Below are positions 1 to 7,908 of a DNA stretch of 64,000 nt, in pieces. Under the pieces are notes generated by a model. It did not search any database and had not been told where the DNA came from. It saw nothing but the letters and a program-made list of their open reading frames with translations. The stretch is from Lysobacterales bacterium (GTDB lineage: Bacteria; Pseudomonadota; Gammaproteobacteria; Xanthomonadales; SZUA-36), in assembly GCA_021648125.1 (NCBI GenBank), contig JAKITK010000007.1, positions 1 to 64,000 on the forward strand, read 5' to 3'. Numbering within the stretch: position 1 is the stretch's first letter; every line of letters starts with the position of its first letter. Position numbers and translations under genes: made by a program.

Positions 1-497
1 CCCATTGCAATCGTCGAAAAGCGCTGTTTGAACAGGCTTGTGAGCTGACCAAAAAAGGTTGCAGTATTGATGTAACGGCATTTCCACCCAGCGATAACAC
101 GGATGAATATTCAGCCGCTGAGGCATTCCTGCGCTATCAGGAAAAGGGATTGAATATGCAAAAATTCACTGTTTCTTCTGACGGCGGTGGTTGTTTGCCA
201 CAGTTTAATTTCCAAGGCGAATTAGTCCACCTCGACTATGGCCGTTGTACGCTGTTAAGCGAAACCCTGAAGGAGTTGTTGGATAAAAGCACCAATGACA
301 CTGAGGTTATTTCCGTATTTACCCGTAATGTCGCGAGCCTGTTAAAACTCAAGCAGAAAGGTGAAGTAGCAGTGGGCAAGGATGCAGACTTAGTCATTCT
401 GGATGAGAACAATCAAATTGAATCAGTAATGGCGCTGGGCCAATGGCATCAAAAAAACCACCAAACCATAGAATTCGGTGGCTTTGAAAAAGAATAA
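1..497 (+). CDS. iadA: Isoaspartyl dipeptidase (beta-aspartyl peptidase), C-terminal part
   Basis: The 5' end lies outside the window; 164 C-terminal residues are visible of a family usually about 390 long, reading in frame from base 3. IadA is a binuclear zinc amidohydrolase that splits beta-Asp-Xaa dipeptides. The visible part opens with an H-C-N-R motif (family HxNR, metal and substrate ligands). S-S-D-G follows, with the catalytic Asp at visible residue 58, the right spacing for the family. The tail A-D-L-V-I-L-D is the usual amidohydrolase end. It lies 11 nt upstream of cyanophycinase, so its likely job is to hydrolyse the beta-Asp-Arg released from cyanophycin. Identification is by motifs and context. 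Confidence 0.88.
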   Translation, partial: HCNRRKALFEQACELTKKGCSIDVTAFPPSDNTDEYSAAEAFLRYQEKGLNMQKFTVSSDGGGCLPQFNFQGELVHLDYGRCTLLSETLKELLDKSTNDTEVISVFTRNVASLLKLKQKGEVAVGKDADLVILDENNQIESVMALGQWHQKNHQTIEFGGFEKE

Positions 498-508
498 TTG
501 GAGAGCGT

Positions 509-1324
509 ATGTGTCCTGCTGAAAAAATAAAGAATGTAGATCGCGGCTGGGTTATTCCCATTGGCGGCGCTGAAGACAAAATTAATGATATGACCATATT
601 AAGACGGTTTTGTGAGCTCTCAGGTGGTGAGAATGGCAAAATACTGGTTATTCCAACAGCCTCAGAACTGGAAGATACCGGTCCCCGTTATGTTGAAATA
701 TTTGAAAGCATGGGAGCTAAATCTAAATTTATGCCCATTAATGAAAGAGAAGATTGCTTCTTTGATGAAATTATTGAGTTGCTGCACAAATCTACCGGAA
801 TTTTTATTACTGGCGGTAATCAATTGCGCTTATCCACTATTTTAGGCGGTACGCCGGTAGCCAAGCTTATTCGTTCGATGAATGCACAAGGCGTACATGT
901 GGCCGGCACTTCAGCCGGAGCGGCGATTATTTCCGAGCATATGATTGCCGGTGGCCGTAGCGGCCCAACCCCGCTGGAAGACGGTGCAACCATGGCGCCC
1001 GGTTTAGGGCTTACCAATAAAGTGATTATCGACCAGCACTTTCGCCAACGGGATCGTATAGGTCGTTTATTGGCGGCCTTGTCGTATAATCCTTTTATTA
1101 CAGGGCTTGGTATTGATGAAGATACTGCAGCATTTATTTCCCCCGATGGGGTGTTGGAAGTGGTGGGTTCAGGTGCCATTACCGTAGTGGATCCGGCAGA
1201 TTTAAGCCATTCTTCAATGCCTGATGCATCGCACCAAGACGCGATAACGCTGATTGGAATGAAATTGCATATTTTGGCTGCCGGGGCTAAATTTGATATC
1301 AATACACGCAGGGCCTTTATCTAA
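509..1324 (+). CDS. cphB: Cyanophycinase
   Basis: A 271-residue serine exopeptidase of family S51 that degrades cyanophycin to beta-Asp-Arg dipeptides in the cytoplasm. The nucleophile is Ser135 in G-T-S-A-G, preceded by the T-G-G-N-Q motif at about 101-105 and followed by the conserved D-Q-H-F segment near residue 176. Length matches the family. The start has a GGAG ribosome binding site (ttggagagcgtATG). It sits between the dipeptidase and the synthetase genes, all on the same strand with short gaps (11 and 36 nt), so degradation and synthesis appear to be one operon. I see no signal peptide, which fits the intracellular form rather than the secreted CphE type. Confidence 0.95.
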   Translation: MCPAEKIKNVDRGWVIPIGGAEDKINDMTILRRFCELSGGENGKILVIPTASELEDTGPRYVEIFESMGAKSKFMPINEREDCFFDEIIELLHKSTGIFITGGNQLRLSTILGGTPVAKLIRSMNAQGVHVAGTSAGAAIISEHMIAGGRSGPTPLEDGATMAPGLGLTNKVIIDQHFRQRDRIGRLLAALSYNPFITGLGIDEDTAAFISPDGVLEVVGSGAITVVDPADLSHSSMPDASHQDAITLIGMKLHILAAGAKFDINTRRAFI

Positions 1325-1360
1325 ACCAGCCATTTATAACAATCAATACGGGTAAATATC

Positions 1361-4162
1361 ATGAAAGTCTTAAAAACCAATGTCTATGTAGGCCCTAATC
1401 TTTACGCCCATTTTCCCGTTATCAGACAACAAATTGATCTGGGTATTTTAGAGCAATGGCCCTCGGCGAAAATTGGGGATGACTTTATTTATGGTTTACT
1501 CCAGGCGCTGCCCGGACTTGATGAACATGGCTGTTCTTATGGTGTAGCCGGCGGGTTTGTGCGGCGGCTGAAAGAAGATGGCGGCACTTGGATGGGGCAT
1601 ATTCTTGAGCATGCCGGACTCGAATTGCAAAACATGGCGGGCTCAGATGTGACTTTCGGCAGAACCCGGTCTATCGAAGGTCAGCCGGGTTGCTACACCA
1701 TGGTTTTCGAATACAAACAGCGCGATGTTGGTTTGGAGTCGGCGCGAATTGCCCGCCAGTTATTGTTCAGCCTATTACCTGAAGAGTTACAACAGCAATT
1801 AGCAGAATACATTGAAGATGAGTTTGATTTTGCCGAACAACGGGATGATTTCATTCGTTTCGCGCAGAGAAAAGAACTAGGGCCATCAACTGCCTCAATT
1901 GTCAAAGCCGCTGAAGAACGAAATATTCCTTGGTTACGGCTGAATAAGTATTCGCTGGTGCAGTTCGGGCATGGTAAATATCAACAAAGAATTCAGGCAA
2001 CCATTACTTCTAAAACCACTCATATTGCAGTCGAAATTTCCTGCGATAAAGACGACACCCATAGTTTGCTACACGACCTTGGTTTGCCCTTGCCGCGCCA
2101 AGAGCTGGTTTATTCCCCAAGAGAAGCTGTCGCAAAAGCACGACGGATAGGTTATCCGGTGGTGGTTAAACCCCTCGATGCTAATCATGGGCGTGGAATA
2201 ACTATTAATATTAAGTTTGATAACGAAGTCGAATCTGCCTTCGATTTTGCCAGAGAGAAAGGCAAATCCCGCGGTATTCTGGTTGAGTCTATGGTCCAGG
2301 GCTTTGACCATCGGATGTTAGTGGTAAACGGCGAGTTAGTGGCCGTTGCCAAACGCGTTCCAGGGCATGTGATTGGTGATGGAAAACACACAATTTCTGA
2401 ACTGATGGATATCGTAAATGAAGACCCCCGCCGCGGTGTCGGCCATGAAAAGGTTTTAACTAAACTGGAATTGGATCGCCAGGCTGAATTATTAATAGAG
2501 CAGGCCGGGTTTAGCGCAGATACGGTGATCAAAAAAGATGAATTATTCTACCTGCGCTCCACAGCCAATCTTTCTACCGGTGGTACCGCCATCGATTTAA
2601 CCGATGAAGTCCATCCGGATAATCGGGCGATGGCAGTACGGGCTGTAATGGCTGTTGGTCTGGATGTAGGCGGGGTAGATTTCCTCACAGAAGATATCAG
2701 TCAATCTTACAAAGATGTAGGCGGGGCTATCGTTGAGGTGAATGCCGCACCCGGATTCAGGATGCATGTTGCCCCCTCAAAAGGCGAACCCAGAGATGTC
2801 GCCGGTAAAGTTATGGACATGCTGTTTCCTCCCAATACGCCTAGCCGTATCCCGATTGCAGCAATTACTGGTACCAACGGTAAAACCACAACCTCACGAA
2901 TGTTATCGCATGTTTTAAAAACCGCCGGGCATACCGTGGGTGCCACATCTACCGATGGCGTATATATCGATGGTCACCTCAGCGTCAAAGGTGATATGAC
3001 CGGCCCCATGGCCGCCAGAATTGTACTTAGGGACCCAACAGTTGATGTGGCGGTGATGGAAACCGCGCGTGGCGGTATTGTGCGCGCCGGATTGGGTTAT
3101 AGCTATACCAATGTTTCCGCCTGCTTGAATATTTCATCCGATCACCTCGGTCTTGGCGGTGTAGATACTCTGGAGCAACTGGCGGAAATTAAACGGGTGG
3201 TAGTAGAGGTCGCAGAAGATGTAGCCATCTTGAATGCCGATGATCAGCTGTGTTTGCAAATGGCGGACTATACCCAAGCGAAAAAAGTTTGTTATATAAC
3301 CATGAACCCCAAGCATGCCTTGGTAAAAGAACATATTAAAGAAGGCGGCATGGCGTTGGTATTGGAGCAGGGCATTAATGGCGACATGATCACCATTTAC
3401 GATAATGGCAGTCACACCCCATTGTTATGGACGCACTTAATCCCCGCCACAATTGAAGGCAAAGCCGAGCACAATGTGCAAAATGCGATGTTCGCCGCAG
3501 CCTTAAGTTATGCCATGGATGTTGAGCTGGATCAAATCCGGCATGGTTTGAGAACTTTCGATTCAACTTTCTTCCAAGCACCCGGGCGGATGAATCAGTA
3601 CGATGAGCATCCGTTTAAAGTTATTCTTGATTATGGTCACAATCCGGCTGCTATTAAAGTGGTTTCACAAACCATTAATCGTTTTGAAATTAGTGGTAGA
3701 AAAATTTGTGTGCTGGCAGCACCCGGTGACAGAAGAGATGAAGATGTACGCAACATGGCCAAAGAAGCAGCCGGACATTTTGATTATTATATTCTAAAAG
3801 CCGATGATAACCGGCGTGGCCGGCAGGATAGAGAGATTCCATTAATGCTACAGGAGCAGCTCATTTCCTCTGGGGTTTCTGAGGAGCAGACTCAGGTGGT
3901 AGCGAATGAAGCGGATGCGGTTGAAACTGCCCTGAATCTGGCGGCTGAGGGTGATTTGTTGTTGGTCTTTGGCGATGACATTACCCGCTGTTGGAAACAG
4001 ATTATCAACTTCAACAAAGATAAGCAGAAATCCAGCAAAACCAGTAGCGAAAACAATGTCTCGAATGTAATTACCGATGGCGATTCGGGCATGATTGATT
4101 CCATGCCGTTGATTAAAGATGAACGCGGTGTGCGCCTGGCCAGGTCTGAAGAGAATGACTGA
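1361..4162 (+). CDS. cphA: Cyanophycin synthetase
   Basis: A 933-residue bifunctional ligase making multi-L-arginyl-poly-L-aspartate from Asp, Arg and ATP. An N-terminal domain occupies about 1-165. An ATP-grasp domain at about 200-480 adds Asp to the backbone (V-V-K-P-L-D-A-N-H-G-R-G segment; E-V-N-A-A-P-G-F near its end). A Mur-ligase-type domain from about 490 adds Arg to the side chain, with the P-loop G-T-N-G-K-T-T at about 504-510. The last 50 residues are a polar Lys/Ser/Asn-rich linker beyond the usual Mur C-terminal domain, ending in a short charged tail. The stop overlaps the start of the next gene by 8 nt (ATGACTGA), implying translational coupling. Confidence 0.96.
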   Translation: MKVLKTNVYVGPNLYAHFPVIRQQIDLGILEQWPSAKIGDDFIYGLLQALPGLDEHGCSYGVAGGFVRRLKEDGGTWMGHILEHAGLELQNMAGSDVTFGRTRSIEGQPGCYTMVFEYKQRDVGLESARIARQLLFSLLPEELQQQLAEYIEDEFDFAEQRDDFIRFAQRKELGPSTASIVKAAEERNIPWLRLNKYSLVQFGHGKYQQRIQATITSKTTHIAVEISCDKDDTHSLLHDLGLPLPRQELVYSPREAVAKARRIGYPVVVKPLDANHGRGITINIKFDNEVESAFDFAREKGKSRGILVESMVQGFDHRMLVVNGELVAVAKRVPGHVIGDGKHTISELMDIVNEDPRRGVGHEKVLTKLELDRQAELLIEQAGFSADTVIKKDELFYLRSTANLSTGGTAIDLTDEVHPDNRAMAVRAVMAVGLDVGGVDFLTEDISQSYKDVGGAIVEVNAAPGFRMHVAPSKGEPRDVAGKVMDMLFPPNTPSRIPIAAITGTNGKTTTSRMLSHVLKTAGHTVGATSTDGVYIDGHLSVKGDMTGPMAARIVLRDPTVDVAVMETARGGIVRAGLGYSYTNVSACLNISSDHLGLGGVDTLEQLAEIKRVVVEVAEDVAILNADDQLCLQMADYTQAKKVCYITMNPKHALVKEHIKEGGMALVLEQGINGDMITIYDNGSHTPLLWTHLIPATIEGKAEHNVQNAMFAAALSYAMDVELDQIRHGLRTFDSTFFQAPGRMNQYDEHPFKVILDYGHNPAAIKVVSQTINRFEISGRKICVLAAPGDRRDEDVRNMAKEAAGHFDYYILKADDNRRGRQDREIPLMLQEQLISSGVSEEQTQVVANEADAVETALNLAAEGDLLLVFGDDITRCWKQIINFNKDKQKSSKTSSENNVSNVITDGDSGMIDSMPLIKDERGVRLARSEEND

Positions 4163-5876
4163 AATTATCCTCAAACTTGAGGATTCCAGAAGACTGACCG
4201 GCCCGAACCTATTTTCGGCTGAAGCGGGGGCGATTATAGATATATCTTGTGCAAACATCGATCCTGAAACAGTGCTTACACACTGGAATCGGCAGGTAAG
4301 GCTATTGCTTGATGGTTTGGGTTGGGCAGCGGAGAAAACTTACTCAAGAGTATATTCAGGTGGTATCAGTCTGGTCGTATCAGCCCCGATTGATGCCCTT
4401 TATGCCGCCACAGAAGTTAATGAAGCCGCCTGGCAATTAACTATGGAAGAAATACTTACACCTGCTGAAAATCACAGTACTAGCGTTGATATAGAAAAAC
4501 TCCAGCAGTTAATTCACGACGAAAGCAACCCACCGTTGCTGGCTTTACAAAAAGCTGCAATGGAACACAATATTTGTTTTTTAAGCGACGATGATGAAGC
4601 CTCAATTGGCTACGGAAAAACCTGCCAAATTTTCCCAGTTAAGCAAATTCCTCCGGTTAACAGTATTGACTGGGGGAGTATTGAATGTATTCCGGTTGCT
4701 TTAGTTACTGGCACCAACGGCAAATCAACAACGGTGAGGTTGGCAAGTGCTGTTGCCAAAGCAGCGGATCTTGCTGCTGGCATTACTTCAACTGACTATA
4801 TTCGAGTTGGTGATCAAATTTTAGATACCGGTGATTATTCCGGCCCAGGCGGCGCGCGCACATTACTGCGACACCCAAATACCCAAATCGCTTTTTTAGA
4901 GGTTGCCAGAGGCGGCATGCTGCGCCGTGGTATTGGTGTCAACAAAGCCTCCAGCGTGCTGATTACCAATGTTGCAGAAGATCATTTAGGCGAATATGGC
5001 ATCAATACGCTGAATGATATGGTGGCGGCTAAATTTATCGTTCGCCAGGCGATCAGTTTGCAGCAGGGCTTAATTCTTAATGCGGACGATACTGGCTGTG
5101 TAAGTTTCGCTAAATCGTTGGAAAACAAAATCGTCTGGTTCTCCTGGTCACTTAATAACCCGGTTATTCAGGCGTATATTCAAGCGGGTGGAGATGTCTG
5201 TTATGTGGATGCTGGAATTATTTACTCCCACCGTGGTGGTATCACAGTAGAGGTGATAGCAGTCAAGGATATTCCCATCACATTATCCGCTGCGGCAAAA
5301 CACAACACCCATAATGCCTTGGCTGTGACCGCACTTTGTCTGACAATGGGCATTGATGTGAAGCACATTCGCCAAGGTTTGAGTGGTTTTGCGAGCACGC
5401 CTGAAAATAATCCGGGTAGGGGAAATGTATTCGAATTTAATGGCATTACCGCTATTGTAGATTTTGCTCACAATGAACATGGCCTAAATTCGATGGTTGA
5501 AACCATCAGTAATATGCCTGCTACAAGGCGTCTTATATTGATCTCTCAGGCAGGTGACAGGTCCGATGAGTTGATTAAAGGCTTGGTTGCTTCCTCGATG
5601 AAAGCCAAGCCGGATGCCTTGGTAGTTTGTGAGCTCGCGTCATATCTACGGGGCCGGGAATTAAACGAGGTGCCCCGACTTATCCGGCAGAAAGCGCTGG
5701 ATATGGGTATGGAAAAGGAAAAAATTATGCTTTCCGATTCGCCTTTTCAGGGAGTGGAAAAGGCTTTGGAATGGGCACAATCAGGCGATGTTTTATTGAT
5801 TCTGGCATTAACCCACAGAGAAGAAATAATAGATTTATTGAGCGAAAAGGTTAATTCGCAAGCAATAGCAAAGTAA
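4155..5876 (+). CDS. CphA-like Mur ligase lacking the ATP-grasp domain (CphA')
   Basis: A 573-residue paralogue of the C-terminal half of CphA. An N-terminal stretch of about 180 residues is followed by a Mur-ligase domain with P-loop G-T-N-G-K-S-T-T (186-193), E-V-A-R-G-G-M-L-R-R-G and D-F-A-H-N-E-H-G, each matching a block in the CphA Mur half. No ATP-grasp domain is present. The ATG at 4155 overlaps the cphA stop; an upstream in-frame ATG at 4119 would lie inside cphA and is less likely. Tandem cphA-cphA' pairs are known in proteobacterial cyanophycin clusters. I infer a role as partner or Arg-side ligase, but its reaction cannot be read from the sequence. Confidence 0.85.
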   Translation: MTEIILKLEDSRRLTGPNLFSAEAGAIIDISCANIDPETVLTHWNRQVRLLLDGLGWAAEKTYSRVYSGGISLVVSAPIDALYAATEVNEAAWQLTMEEILTPAENHSTSVDIEKLQQLIHDESNPPLLALQKAAMEHNICFLSDDDEASIGYGKTCQIFPVKQIPPVNSIDWGSIECIPVALVTGTNGKSTTVRLASAVAKAADLAAGITSTDYIRVGDQILDTGDYSGPGGARTLLRHPNTQIAFLEVARGGMLRRGIGVNKASSVLITNVAEDHLGEYGINTLNDMVAAKFIVRQAISLQQGLILNADDTGCVSFAKSLENKIVWFSWSLNNPVIQAYIQAGGDVCYVDAGIIYSHRGGITVEVIAVKDIPITLSAAAKHNTHNALAVTALCLTMGIDVKHIRQGLSGFASTPENNPGRGNVFEFNGITAIVDFAHNEHGLNSMVETISNMPATRRLILISQAGDRSDELIKGLVASSMKAKPDALVVCELASYLRGRELNEVPRLIRQKALDMGMEKEKIMLSDSPFQGVEKALEWAQSGDVLLILALTHREEIIDLLSEKVNSQAIAK

Positions 5877-5910
5877 CCTATACAAGCCTGCGGAGCCTCA
5901 AGCCTAAAGA

Positions 5911-5945
5911 GATATCGCCATCCCGGCCTCCGAGCCGGGACCTCA
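5911..5945. repeat. REP-like palindrome between convergent genes
   Basis: Perfect 7-bp stem TCCCGGC/GCCGGGA at 5921-5940 with a 6-nt loop, preceded by GCCA and followed by CCTC. Near copies occur at 7351-7370 and, more diverged, at 57315-57341. It sits between the convergent cphA' and DUF937 genes, where it could also act as a transcript end, though no T-run follows on either strand. Confidence 0.6.
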
Positions 5946-5958
5946 AAAAGCAGCAAAT

Positions 5959-6369
5959 TTATTTAAAAAACTTACCCGCCATATCCATAAGTCCGTCAGT
6001 ATTACCAAGGCTATCCAGTAACGAACCGCCACTACTGGATTTATCGATTAACTGCGGCAACATCGTGCTTAAGCTCTCCAAAAGACTGCCTTCGCCGGTA
6101 TTCAGTTGGCTAGCAATCTGAGCAATTTTGTCACTGCCTAGTAGTTCCTGAATCTGGTCCATCGAAATCGAGTTGTTACTGCCATCACCCAACCAGGATG
6201 CAGCAATGTCGCCGAGACCACTGTTGTTCATTGAAGACACAATCCCATCCAAGTCGAGTTTTCCATCACTGCCAGAAAGCAGGTCGCCAAGGGCAGAGCC
6301 GAGGGCATCCTGATCCACATTTTTCATGCTTTCACCAAATAGTTCGGTACCTAATTTCATCAAATCCAT
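5959..6369 (-). CDS. DUF937 (YidB-like) family protein
   Basis: A 136-residue soluble acidic protein of low complexity, rich in Gly, Ser, Leu and Asp. The pattern L-G-D-I-A-A-S-W-L-G-D-G followed by I-x-x-x-Q-I-Q-E-L-L-G matches the DUF937/YidB family, whose function is not established. The ATG has a strong AAGGAG ribosome binding site (rc of ctcctttt at 6376-6383). It is a single gene facing the end of the cyanophycin operon; nothing here ties it functionally to that operon. Confidence 0.75.
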   Translation of the reverse strand: MDLMKLGTELFGESMKNVDQDALGSALGDLLSGSDGKLDLDGIVSSMNNSGLGDIAASWLGDGSNNSISMDQIQELLGSDKIAQIASQLNTGEGSLLESLSTMLPQLIDKSSSGGSLLDSLGNTDGLMDMAGKFFK

Positions 6370-6580
6370 ATTTTTCTCCTTTTAATTTATCTGTAAAGCT
6401 ATGTATTCGCAGGTCAAATCAAACTTTCTTTACAAATTCAGGCTTTAGCTTCATTGGCCCAATACCGGGGTCTTGATCATGTGTATTTCTTTATAAGAAC
6501 GCTTAAACGCGATCAAATACTTGTGTGGAAACTATCTTAACTTATAAGTATCGTTTGATGAAAACTATTATTATGCACAC

Positions 6581-6643
6581 TAAATGTAAAATATAGTAGA
6601 CATGATGTAAATAATACAATACACTCTGACATGTAAATAATAT
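6581..6643. promoter_or_regulatory. Candidate operator repeats upstream of membrane protein/XRE pair
   Basis: The 300-base AT-rich gap 6370-6669 separates divergent genes. It contains two direct copies of ACATG(AT)GTAAATAATA, at 6600-6616 and 6629-6642, plus a weaker TAAATGTAAAATAT at 6581. The copies lie 30-70 nt before the ATG at 6670 and could bind the XRE regulator encoded downstream, by analogy with autoregulated pairs. No protein-binding evidence exists here. Confidence 0.35.
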
Positions 6644-6669
6644 TTAACATAAAGTAAAGGGTAAATAAC

Positions 6670-7089
6670 ATGTCATATCAACAAAAAAGCGTTTCTGCAG
6701 TGCTTGCGATTCAACTTCTGGTTTACGCTTGGTATTTTACCCACATACTCAGTCAGGTCTCTGAGCTCGATATAGAGCAGGTAGAATACAAAACGCTACT
6801 TATGCTAATGATTGGGTTGATCGTTGTTCTTTCAATTGTTGGGCAAATTATAATTGCTATCAGTAAGCCCAGCGAAGCTGGGGAAGTGGATGAACGCGAC
6901 CGTCAAATAGGTCTGTTAAGTAGTCGGGTCGGCGGTATTGTTTTGATTATTTGTGTTTTTAGTGTTCTTGGTTTATTAATGTCAGGTGCGCAAATATTCT
7001 GGATAGCCCAGGCACTTATTGCGAGTTTGGCCTTGTCGGATATAGTTATGCGAGTAATGATGCTAATTTATTATCAGCGTGGGGTATAG
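6670..7089 (+). CDS. Small inner-membrane protein paired with an XRE regulator
   Basis: A 139-residue protein with four predicted transmembrane segments (about 10-28, 43-66, 88-108 and 114-134). Between helices 2 and 3 is a charged loop, G-E-V-D-E-R-D-R-Q-I, that resembles the conserved E-x-D-E-R loop of small DUF2178-like membrane proteins that precede short HTH regulators. AAAGGG precedes the ATG. The next gene begins 2 nt after the stop, so the two are cotranscribed. The pairing suggests a membrane protein and a cognate repressor; what it senses is unknown. Confidence 0.6.
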   Translation: MSYQQKSVSAVLAIQLLVYAWYFTHILSQVSELDIEQVEYKTLLMLMIGLIVVLSIVGQIIIAISKPSEAGEVDERDRQIGLLSSRVGGIVLIICVFSVLGLLMSGAQIFWIAQALIASLALSDIVMRVMMLIYYQRGV

Positions 7090-7091
7090 TC

Positions 7092-7313
7092 ATGGCAAAA
7101 CCAACAAAAATCACTAATACTATTCGCAGCTTACGCTTTAACGCAGATGAAATGACGCAGGCTGAGCTTGGAGAGAAAATTGGAGTTACCCGGCAGACGA
7201 TTATTGCTATTGAGCATGGAAAATACTCTCCCAGCCTCGAAGTTGCTTTTCGGATTGCTGTTGTGTTCGATCAACCAGTGGATGATGTGTTTATATACAG
7301 CCCCACAAAGTAG
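7092..7313 (+). CDS. Short XRE-family helix-turn-helix regulator (YozG-like)
   Basis: A 73-residue DNA-binding protein consisting of a single Cro/C1 HTH. T-Q-A-E-L-G-E-K-I-G-V-T-R-Q-T-I at about 22-37 covers the first helix, turn and recognition helix, followed by I-E-H-G-K-Y-S-P-S-L. The end D-Q-P-V-D-D-V-F matches the small YozG-type regulators commonly encoded next to a membrane protein. It starts 2 nt after the membrane protein stop. The direct repeats upstream of the pair are candidate binding sites. Confidence 0.85.
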   Translation: MAKPTKITNTIRSLRFNADEMTQAELGEKIGVTRQTIIAIEHGKYSPSLEVAFRIAVVFDQPVDDVFIYSPTK

Positions 7314-7344
7314 CGTGTAGTTGAATAGGTTCTAATAAGAACCA

Positions 7345-7372
7345 TTGCCATCCCGGTCTACGAGCCGGGATA
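7345..7372. repeat. REP-like palindrome (second copy)
   Basis: GCCATCCCGGTCTACGAGCCGGGAT at 7347-7371 matches the element at 5917-5940, with two changes: one in the stem (a G.T pair in one arm) and one in the loop. It again lies between two convergent genes (XRE regulator and thioesterase). Confidence 0.6.
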
Positions 7373-7392
7373 TCATCTCACTCGATAGAGTT

Positions 7393-7854
7393 TTATCTTT
7401 GTGGTTTTTTACTTATATAAAAGGTTATATCAGCAGTGAAAACTGTGATGTTATCGGTATTTTTAAGTAGGACGGGTAAGACAATATCACCCTCCTGAAT
7501 TATGTTTTGGTTAAACTCACAATGCGCTTCCAGTGTGCCTTTAGCTTTTTCCAGATAGGCTACTGTCATTTTCTTAGGAATCCAGCGCAGGTGTTTGGAA
7601 ATCGTAGCATCAAGCGCCATTCCGGCAGTCAACTCTGCAATGGTACACATAGCCCCTGCATTCACTGTGCCCATATGATTGCGTATTGCCCGTCGGTCTT
7701 TCATACGAACAACACATTTTTCCTCGCTGAATTCGATGATATTGGGCTTTATGGTGCTGAAAAAGGGTGCCGAAAATCCAACTGCCTTATTAAAGAGATA
7801 GTTCCCGCCGGGAAACTTTTTGAATTTCTTATAGGTTTCTAATAAATTTGCCAT
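7393..7854 (-). CDS. Hotdog-fold protein, DUF4442/thioesterase-like
   Basis: A 153-residue single-domain protein. The central block H-M-G-T-V-N-A-G-A-M-C-T-I-A-E-L-T-A-G-M (about 60-79) is the hotdog helix found in DUF4442 and PaaI-like proteins, and I-P-K-K-M-T-V-A-Y-L-E-K-A follows as the next strand. Such proteins usually act on acyl-CoA or acyl-ACP, but the substrate is not predictable here. It has no signal peptide. It is 54 nt upstream of gltD on the same strand, without an obvious link to glutamate synthesis. Confidence 0.75.
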   Translation of the reverse strand: MANLLETYKKFKKFPGGNYLFNKAVGFSAPFFSTIKPNIIEFSEEKCVVRMKDRRAIRNHMGTVNAGAMCTIAELTAGMALDATISKHLRWIPKKMTVAYLEKAKGTLEAHCEFNQNIIQEGDIVLPVLLKNTDNITVFTADITFYISKKPQR

Positions 7855-7908
7855 GATATTCCGAGTTGTTTAAGGGGTGTTTTCGATAAATAAATGTATT
7901 ATCAAGAA

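Noticed and set aside
820-1302. 160-residue minus-strand frame
   Set aside because: Entirely inside cphB on the opposite strand; a shadow of its codon use.
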